This document shows, piece by piece, positions 23,907-27,124 of a stretch of DNA of 27,124 bases. The notes under the pieces were generated by a model. The model saw nothing but the letters and a program-made list of their open reading frames with translations. It made no database searches and was not told where the DNA came from. Both the position numbers and the translations under genes were made by a program. Origin of the DNA: Methanomassiliicoccaceae archaeon. Lineage in GTDB: Archaea; Thermoplasmatota; Thermoplasmata; Methanomassiliicoccales; Methanomethylophilaceae. The stretch's first letter is position 1. The number at the start of each line of letters is the position of its first letter. The stretch covers positions 1 through 27,124 of the forward strand of contig WRNI01000006.1 in the NCBI GenBank assembly GCA_009776695.1. Direction: 5' to 3'.

Positions 23907-24455
23907 TTACATCATCAGGCCGGCCGCTCTGAGCTCGGCGGCGATCTTATCAACAGCGCGGACAACATCGCCGGGCACCTTGGCGCCGGTGCATACCATC
24001 TTGCCCGATCCGAACAAAAGAACAACGACCTTCGGATCATCAAGCCTGTAAACGAGACCGGGGAACTGTTCCGGTTCGTACTCCACTTTCTCAAGACCGA
24101 GGGTGATAGCTACGGTGTTCAGGTTTATCTCCTGCTCGAGGTCCGATGACGCGACGATGTTCTGCACTTCGATATTGGGTTCGATCTTGATGTGTATGTT
24201 CGCCTTCTCAAGGTCCTTTGCGACCTTGCCTATCGCGATCTTGACATCATCAAGGCTTTTCGCGCCGGTGCAGACCACTTTCCCGCTCCTGAACAGAAGC
24301 GTGGCGGTCTTCGGTTCCTTAAGCCTGTATACGAGGCCGGGGAACTGCTGAGGATTGTATTCAGCGCCGTCCAATGCGATCTCTATGGAGTTCAGATCAA
24401 GTTCCTGTCCAAGTGACGTGGACGCGACAACATTCTCAATATTCATATTCGCCAT
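23907..24455 (-). CDS. tbp: TATA-binding protein
   Basis: This 182-residue archaeal TBP, the general transcription factor that bends promoter DNA, is made of two direct repeats of about 90 residues. Each repeat carries the family signature: IENVVAS then FPGLVYRLKEPKTATLLF and GKVVCTGAK in the first, and VQNIVASSD, FPGLVYRLDDPKVVVLLF and GKMVCTGAK in the second. Length fits archaeal TBP, with a short C-terminus (AAGLMM) lacking the acidic tail of some relatives. I start at the ATG with AGGTG 6 nt before it; a TTG one codon upstream is possible. It lies downstream of tRNA-Cys on the same strand but has its own strong TATA boxes. Confidence 0.97.
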   Translation of the reverse strand: MANMNIENVVASTSLGQELDLNSIEIALDGAEYNPQQFPGLVYRLKEPKTATLLFRSGKVVCTGAKSLDDVKIAIGKVAKDLEKANIHIKIEPNIEVQNIVASSDLEQEINLNTVAITLGLEKVEYEPEQFPGLVYRLDDPKVVVLLFGSGKMVCTGAKVPGDVVRAVDKIAAELRAAGLMM

Positions 24456-24475
24456 CAATTCACCTAGGGCGTCTG

Positions 24476-24497
24476 TATTTAAAGCTTATTTAAATAA
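24476..24497 (-). promoter_or_regulatory. tandem TATA boxes of tbp
   Basis: Read on the minus strand, TTATTTAAATAA (24486-24497, a perfect palindrome) and TTTAAATA (24476-24483) lie about 37 and 25 nt before the tbp ATG. Both are good archaeal TATA boxes. Since TBP binds such sites, autoregulation through the second box is possible. Confidence 0.6.
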
Positions 24498-24568
24498 CTT
24501 TTGTTTTAACGCTGTTATTCTCAAAATTCAGAGGCATATTCCGAAGATCGCGGAGAGGTGCGGAATGG

Positions 24569-24639
24569 AGTCGGGAGGGAGATTTGAACACCCGTGTGCG
24601 GATCTGCAGTCCGCCGCAGAGCCTCTATGCTATCCCGAC
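24569..24639 (-). tRNA. tRNA-Cys (GCA anticodon)
   Basis: Read on the minus strand, GTCGGGA pairs with TCCCGAC to give a 7-bp acceptor stem. A 3-bp D-stem (GCA/TGC) follows, then a 5-bp anticodon stem GCGGA/TCCGC around the loop CTGCAGA (anticodon GCA, Cys), a 4-nt variable loop, and a T-arm with loop TTCAAAT. The discriminator base is T, as tRNA-Cys requires. The T-stem GGGTG/CTCCC has one T-T mismatch. No CCA is encoded in line and no intron is seen. Total 71 nt. Confidence 0.95.
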
Positions 24640-24644
24640 GCCGA

Positions 24645-24669
24645 GTCCGTCAATCTTTGGTATTCTATT
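24645..24669 (+). repeat. copy 1 of an imperfect direct repeat next to tRNA-Cys
   Basis: GTCCGTCAATCTT followed by TGGTATTCTATT lies just beyond the 5' end of tRNA-Cys. It recurs at 26127-26157 with a 5-nt insertion and three base changes; the run TTGGTATTCTAT is shared exactly. Read on the minus strand, ATAGAATACC in this copy is at the place expected for the tRNA promoter box, so a shared promoter element is an alternative to a recombination scar. Confidence 0.5.
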
Positions 24670-24693
24670 TCAACTTTCCGTATATCTGAAACG

Positions 24694-24831
24694 ATTATCA
24701 AATCAACAAACTTCGTGAACGCCATCATCACGGCGTTGCTCGGCAGCGACCAGAGCACCGTATCGGATGCGCGGAGGTTAGCTAGATATAAGATGAACGA
24801 AATGGACAGAAAAGAACGGGAGGGCGAGTGA
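24694..24831 (+). CDS. short open frame of about 45 residues, start uncertain
   Basis: The frame reads IIKSTNFVNAIITALLGSDQ, then a basic, Arg/Lys/Glu-rich tail (DARRLARYKMNEMDRKEREGE), with codon use like a real gene. It lacks an ATG: the paralogous copy at 25728 starts with ATG where this one has ACG or ATT. A GTG at 24715 would give 38 residues. The stop at 24829-24831 is 2 nt from the ATG of the next small gene, and GGGAGG inside its end serves as that gene's ribosome site, so the pair looks translationally coupled. It may be a live gene with an unusual start or a decayed one. Confidence 0.4.
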   Translation: MIKSTNFVNAIITALLGSDQSTVSDARRLARYKMNEMDRKEREGE

Positions 24832-24833
24832 AA

Positions 24834-24998
24834 ATGAAAAGAGAAATTGCAGAAGAGATCATCGACGCATGGAACAACGGCTCCGGCGTCAAACTCGAAA
24901 TCTTCAAAAAAGAGGATAGTGATAGTAATGATGAACTATTCTTGGGGGTCAAGATCAAAAATAAAAACGGAAAAGACATACTCGTAATGTTCGCATAG
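24834..24998 (+). CDS. small protein of 54 residues, unknown
   Basis: The ATG is preceded by GGGAGG at 8-14 nt. The protein starts with an amphipathic helix (MKREIAEEIIDAWNNGSG), then alternates beta-like stretches (VKLEIFKK, DELFLGVKIKNKNG, DILVMF). No family is recognised. It ends in TAG. It lies 2 nt after the preceding small frame and converges on the coiled-coil membrane peptide gene. The AT-rich Lys codons (AAA runs) differ from the GC-richer housekeeping genes upstream, which fits foreign or accessory DNA. Confidence 0.55.
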   Translation: MKREIAEEIIDAWNNGSGVKLEIFKKEDSDSNDELFLGVKIKNKNGKDILVMFA

Positions 24999-25028
24999 AA
25001 GAAGATGCTGAGGGTTTATCGTCTCTGT

Positions 25029-25214
25029 TCACATTATGAATATCGCGCCGACGAGACCTGCCGGAAGCCCGATCATACCCGTAATGAGGCCAAGCTTCCA
25101 CCATATCGTCTTTAGGTCATTTTTCAGATCGTTGCGCAGTTCTTTTATGTCCGCGCTCAATCGCTTGTCAAGGTCTTTTATCGCGTCCTTAAGTTCTTCG
25201 TCCGCTTTCTGCAT
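25029..25214 (-). CDS. coiled-coil plus C-terminal membrane helix peptide
   Basis: A 61-residue frame: a charged coiled-coil helix (residues 1-40, MQKADEELKDAIKDLDKRL and ADIKELRNDLKNDLKTIWWK), then one hydrophobic helix, LGLITGMIGLPAGLVGAIFI. The layout resembles XhlA-like or hemolysin-associated phage proteins, which anchor to membranes by such a tail, but I cannot claim homology. I start at the ATG where the coil begins. The frame extends 22 codons upstream through an operator-like motif. It follows the HTH gene by 40 bp on the same strand. Confidence 0.6.
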   Translation of the reverse strand: MQKADEELKDAIKDLDKRLSADIKELRNDLKNDLKTIWWKLGLITGMIGLPAGLVGAIFIM

Positions 25215-25227
25215 ATATCCGATCCGT

Positions 25228-25237
25228 GTTGCACTTC
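25228..25237 (-). promoter_or_regulatory. GAAGTGCAAC motif before the coiled-coil peptide gene
   Basis: One copy of the 10-mer GAAGTGCAAC (minus strand) lies 14-23 nt upstream of the ATG at 25214. Three more copies, in both orientations, lie before the HTH gene. A shared motif upstream of both genes of the cassette suggests a common regulator. Confidence 0.55.
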
Positions 25238-25254
25238 GCGCATACGAGATGTGA

Positions 25255-25593
25255 CTATTTGTCCGTATGGTACGAAACAAATATCGGCCCCGGACTTACA
25301 GGCATATGGTCCTCAAAGATCTCCTCTAAACTGTAACCGCTGTCTTTGATCTTCTTTTTTGCCTTTCGCTGAAGGTTGTAGACAGAATGGATGTCAATAT
25401 CGAGGGCATGAGCCATCGCGTGTGCGTTCTCGCGATACGGGATCAGAAACGCCCGTGCCTCTTTGTACGTTAGCCCGACCTTCTCCTGTAACTGGAGCAT
25501 GTTTATTGCGTACGTGCTGCTCATTCGGCCCAATAATGCCAAGACATCAGCGGCCTCTTCCTCTGTTCCTCTTCTGATGAGATTTTTTGACAT
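25255..25593 (-). CDS. sigma-70 region-4-like helix-turn-helix protein
   Basis: This 112-residue protein has a C-terminal half that reads like sigma factor region 4 or LuxR-type HTH: GLTYKEARAFLIPYRENAHA, then MAHALDIDIHSVYNLQRKAKKKI (residues about 40-83). The first half, MSKNLIRRGTEEEAADVLAL, is acidic and helical. Bacterial sigma factors do not act with archaeal RNA polymerase, so it is best seen as a DNA-binding regulator. A perfect 16-bp inverted repeat sits 4 nt before its ATG and GAAGTGCAAC repeats lie further up, which is classic for autoregulation. It ends in TAG. Its setting in accessory DNA suggests a plasmid or virus origin. Confidence 0.65.
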   Translation of the reverse strand: MSKNLIRRGTEEEAADVLALLGRMSSTYAINMLQLQEKVGLTYKEARAFLIPYRENAHAMAHALDIDIHSVYNLQRKAKKKIKDSGYSLEEIFEDHMPVSPGPIFVSYHTDK

Positions 25594-25596
25594 GAG

Positions 25597-25612
25597 GTAA
25601 TCATTTGATTAC
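25597..25612 (-). promoter_or_regulatory. 16-bp palindromic operator of the HTH gene
   Basis: GTAATCA-TT-TGATTAC is a perfect 7-bp inverted repeat with a 2-nt spacer. It lies between a TATA-like GGTTAATATG (minus strand, about 25613-25624) and the ATG at 25593, that is, over the likely transcription start. Binding there would block initiation. Confidence 0.7.
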
Positions 25613-25625
25613 AAGCATATTAACC

Positions 25626-25669
25626 GTTGCACTTCGAGCGCGCGTGTGAAGTGCAACGCGAAGTGCAAC
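25626..25669. repeat. three GTTGCACTTC motifs, one inverted pair plus a tandem copy
   Basis: GTTGCACTTC at 25626-25635 forms a perfect 10-bp inverted repeat with GAAGTGCAAC at 25648-25657 (12-nt GC-rich spacer). A further GAAGTGCAAC follows at 25660-25669, 12 bp after the second. A fourth copy is at 25228. The cluster lies directly upstream of the TATA-like box of the HTH gene and between it and the rightward remnant at 25728, so it could regulate both directions. Confidence 0.75.
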
Positions 25670-25727
25670 TATCGGTCCCCGTTTCCATCCTCGTATCTGT
25701 TGGCATTACGGATATATAACGCCGAAC

Positions 25728-25799
25728 ATGAGTATCAAATCAGCAAACATCGTTAACGGCTTAACGGGCTCGGTGCGGCGGACGATCATAAATTTATGA
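25728..25799 (+). pseudogene. truncated paralogue of the 24694 small frame
   Basis: ATG opens MSIKSANIVNGLTGS, then VRRTIINL and a stop after 23 codons. Its first 24 coding bases from ATC match the 24697-24720 stretch at 21 of 24 positions, and the proteins align as IKSTNFVN / IKSANIVN. A TATA-like GATATATAAC lies just upstream. The copy breaks off after about 15 codons, so I read it as a remnant of a small gene family, although a short peptide gene is possible. Confidence 0.45.
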
Positions 25800-26059
25800 G
25801 GATGCGCAGCATCAGAAAAGACCATTATGCATAAGGCAGATAACACGCACTGTACAGCAACGTTCTTAACAGTGCTTTCTTTAATATATCATATATACAT
25901 GATAGATAATAGCGCAAAGGCCGGTAACACGGGAAGTCCGGATATGCCGACGACTTCCAAGCGATCGGCATATTCGGAACCGTGCGGAGGGGGTGATATT
26001 CACGCACCGTAACCGCTGGATCCGGATACAGGTCACCATTGTCCTCAGGAACGTCATAG

Positions 26060-26145
26060 TCGTTCTCGACATTGATATTCCTTAAACAATGGTCGCGTGG
26101 TCCACGTTAAGGACCCGGTCCTTCGGGACCGTCACTCTTCTCCTT
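26060..26145 (-). ncRNA. candidate structured leader or small RNA
   Basis: On the minus strand a TATA-like TTTTATATATC (about 26164-26174) predicts a transcript starting near 26140. The RNA would open with AAGGAGAAGAGTG, then a hairpin CGGTCC-CGAA-GGACCG (26116-26131) and an overlapping alternative, GGTCC-TTAACGT-GGACC. Because GGACC and GGTCC each occur twice, the two stems exclude each other in the manner of an attenuator. The AAGGAG plus GTG could also start a 17-codon peptide (MTVPKDRVLNVDHATIV). Transcription is not proven. Confidence 0.35.
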
Positions 26146-26157
26146 GGTATTCTATCT
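26127..26157 (+). repeat. copy 2 of the direct repeat found beside tRNA-Cys
   Basis: GACCGTCACTCTT, then CTCCT and TGGTATTCTATC: the same order of words as at 24645-24669, with a 5-nt insertion. The two copies bracket about 1.45 kb of accessory DNA in direct orientation. Read on the minus strand, this copy is in the 5' region of the candidate small RNA, just as copy 1 is upstream of tRNA-Cys. Confidence 0.5.
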
Positions 26158-26268
26158 GCGCCGAGATATATAAAATTAACTTGATTTGAATACATGCTTT
26201 TTGAAAAACAGCTGATCACACGGAATTAAACATGTGTTGTGATCCGTGCACACAGTTCAAAGCATATC

Positions 26269-26505
26269 ATGGCGGACAAAACGAACTCCGAAAAAGTATC
26301 AGCGAAGGCACCGGCGAAGCCCACCAAGGGGACGGCGCGGCCGTCTCATGGTATAAGGTATACCAGAAAATTCGCAAGTTCAACGCTTAAACGTGCGATC
26401 CCCTCTATCGTTTCGAGTATGGTGTTCTTCTTCTTTTTCGGTTCGCCGTCACCTTTCGCGATCCTCTCTATTTCGTCTATCTCTCTGAGAACATCCTTTT
26501 TCTGA
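26269..26505 (+). CDS. possible truncated gene, N-terminal Lys/Ala-rich
   Basis: The ATG opens MADKTNSEKVSAKAPAKPTK, then GTARPSHGIRYTRKF, a protein-like basic tail of the kind seen on DNA- or RNA-binding proteins. After about residue 26 the frame runs antisense to the 87-residue minus-strand gene and turns into Phe/Ser-rich sequence typical of a shadow frame. I therefore think only the first quarter is genuine and that the gene was cut by a rearrangement near 26345. It might instead be non-coding. An inverted repeat (GATCACA...TGTGATC) lies upstream. Confidence 0.3.
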   Translation: MADKTNSEKVSAKAPAKPTKGTARPSHGIRYTRKFASSTLKRAIPSIVSSMVFFFFFGSPSPFAILSISSISLRTSFF

Positions 26506-26609
26506 TCTTCCGTAAGTGCTGATGTGCTTACCCACTGTCTCGCTTCCTTTATGCTATCGGCGATATCTTCCGGCGGCAAAGGTCCTGACGAGGGGTCGCT
26601 GGCATCCAT
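26346..26609 (-). CDS. small protein of 87 residues, unknown
   Basis: It starts at MDASDPSSGPLPPEDIADSI. A helical, charged middle follows (KEARQWVSTSALTEDQKKDV, LREIDEIERIAK), then a basic break GEPKKKK and a C-terminal amphipathic or hydrophobic helix, NTILETIEGIARLSVELANF, ending LVYLIP. This layout, with a helical body and a membrane-seeking tail, is similar in outline to the 61-residue coiled-coil peptide 1.1 kb away. No family is recognised. The longer upstream frame is Arg-rich and unlikely, so I start at this ATG. No clear ribosome site is visible. Confidence 0.55.
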   Translation of the reverse strand: MDASDPSSGPLPPEDIADSIKEARQWVSTSALTEDQKKDVLREIDEIERIAKGDGEPKKKKNTILETIEGIARLSVELANFLVYLIP

Positions 26610-26720
26610 GATACTGATAACGCACCGCCGCTTAAAATGATCACGCCGTCCGGGCCGGCGAAGTCTGGTACGAGCGCACGGTACGCGGTCGGCGGCAAGG
26701 CGCACGCTGAGACAGAAATA

Positions 26721-26762
26721 AAAATTAAAAAAAAAGGATAAGGAAGGAAGAAAAAAAAGAGT
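26721..26762 (-). terminator. T-rich archaeal terminator after the Asn/Gly-rich protein gene
   Basis: Read on the minus strand, directly after the TAA of the last gene come CTCTTTTTTTTCTTCC and, 15 nt on, TTTTTTTTTAATTTTTATTT. Such repeated T-runs without a hairpin are the usual archaeal termination signal. Confidence 0.7.
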
Positions 26763-26766
26763 TTAT

Positions 26767-27123
26767 TTACATTATCTTCTCAACGGTGTTGTCCATTGTG
26801 CACAGATAATACACGTTAGTTTTGTAGACCAGCATGTATATCGTGTAGGGATTCAGATCGATGGTCAGCACAGGGCCCACGTATGTGAGACCAAGCATGC
26901 CGGCCACAGGGAATTCCCATATGGTGTCCTCTTCCCCGTTCAGAGCGATGAACCTGTACGTTCCGTGATCGAGATACTCTATTCTTATATTGCCGTCAGC
27001 GTACGGAAGTCCGTTCCCCGGCGCCGCGGTGACATCATTGCTCTGCCCGTTGTCATTCGATCCGCCGCCGTTATGGCCGTTCCCGTTGTGACCGTTCCCG
27101 TTATGGCCGTTTGCGCTCTGCCC
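26767..27123 (-). CDS. C-terminal part of a secreted or surface protein with Asn-Gly-His linker
   Basis: The 118 visible residues end a protein whose start is beyond the window edge. A low-complexity linker, GQSANGHNGNGHNGNGHNGG, then GSNDNGQSND, comes first. A compact beta-rich domain of about 80 residues follows (GNIRIEYLDHGTYRFIALNG, TIWEFPVAGMLGLTYVGPVL, NPYTIYMLVYKTNVYYLCTM). Such linkers commonly join extracellular domains or a membrane anchor to a surface domain. The domain is not one I recognise. The Asn-rich linker is a candidate for N-glycosylation only where N-x-S/T occurs, which is rare here. Length and signal peptide cannot be judged. Confidence 0.75.
   Translation of the reverse strand, partial: GQSANGHNGNGHNGNGHNGGGSNDNGQSNDVTAAPGNGLPYADGNIRIEYLDHGTYRFIALNGEEDTIWEFPVAGMLGLTYVGPVLTIDLNPYTIYMLVYKTNVYYLCTMDNTVEKIM
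27068..27112 (-). repeat. three 15-bp coding repeats (Asn-Gly-His linker)
   Basis: Three units, CCGTTATGGCCGTTC, CCGTTGTGACCGTTC and CCGTTATGGCCGTTT on the plus strand, encode a 5-residue Asn-Gly-His repeat on the minus strand. The first and third are nearly identical, so copy number may vary between strains by slippage. Confidence 0.85.
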
Positions 27124-27124
27124 G

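Larger units (their letters stand above)
25800..26268. other. gene-poor accessory stretch
   Basis: I see no convincing gene here. Short frames exist on both strands. The minus-strand frame from about 26085 to 25825 has a plausible acidic opening (NINVENDYDVPEDNGDLYPD) but no start codon before a GTG at 26007, and a less protein-like tail; it may be a decayed gene. The stretch also holds hairpins at 26094-26131, a TATA box at 26164-26174 and an inverted repeat GATCACA...TGTGATC (26214-26220 with 26238-26244) upstream of the frame at 26269. Confidence 0.5.

Noticed and set aside
25825..26085. Gene on the minus strand with an acidic opening
   Set aside because: There is no usable start before a GTG well inside the frame, and the rest (KKALLRTLLYSACYLPYA) does not look like a conserved protein; noted only as a possible remnant.
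24640..26760. Complete prophage or integrative plasmid
   Set aside because: No integrase, replication, capsid or packaging gene is visible. The region is too small and fragmentary to be more than a remnant.

Overview
The window is a gene-dense stretch of an archaeal chromosome. An archaeal TBP, a FEN-1 nuclease, an archaeal-type S-adenosylmethionine synthetase, an Ncs6/TtuA tRNA thiolase and AT-rich TATA-like boxes 20-40 nt upstream of many starts all point to Archaea. The mix of a DUF1638 protein, radical SAM enzymes and an AbrB-PhoU regulator fits a euryarchaeal methanogen or relative. My best guess is the Thermoplasmata side (Methanomassiliicoccales-like), but no methanogenesis gene is present to prove it. 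Genes often start at short leaders, and TTG or GTG starts occur.

Layout: (1) 2-592, the end of an ABC exporter. (2) 605-6763, a phosphate uptake block: a divergent AbrB-PhoU regulator, a small membrane-anchored protein resembling a cut-down phosphate-binding protein, then pstS, a fused pstC-pstA permease gene, pstB and phoU. A 13-bp direct repeat lies in front of pstS. (3) 6803-9654, a divergent DUF1638 / radical SAM pair and a Fic enzyme preceded by six 12-bp tandem repeats. (4) 9657-14159, a UbiA prenyltransferase, a TIM-barrel isomerase-like protein, a DUF4443-like regulator abutting the SAM synthetase gene, and a divergent HTH-CBS regulator. (5) 14160-24455, housekeeping genes: RNase Z, a small zinc protein, rpe, a small membrane protein, fen, ileS, ncs6/ttuA, a radical SAM protein, cysS and tbp.

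(6) 24569-26760, a tRNA-Cys gene followed by about 2 kb of accessory DNA. It holds very short genes, a broken paralogue, a sigma-like HTH gene with dense operator-like repeats, a coiled-coil membrane peptide and a hairpin cluster. A direct repeat of the sequence next to the tRNA recurs about 1.5 kb away. This is the least explained part of the window and the most likely remnant of a mobile element. (7) 26767-27123, the end of a secreted-looking protein with an Asn-Gly-His-rich repeat.

Functionally, the pst block is a complete phosphate importer with two PhoU-type regulators. The SAM synthetase sits back to back with a CBS-domain regulator that could sense adenosyl ligands. The translation genes (ileS, ncs6, cysS, tRNA-Cys) and the transcription factor tbp lie close together but are mostly separate transcription units.
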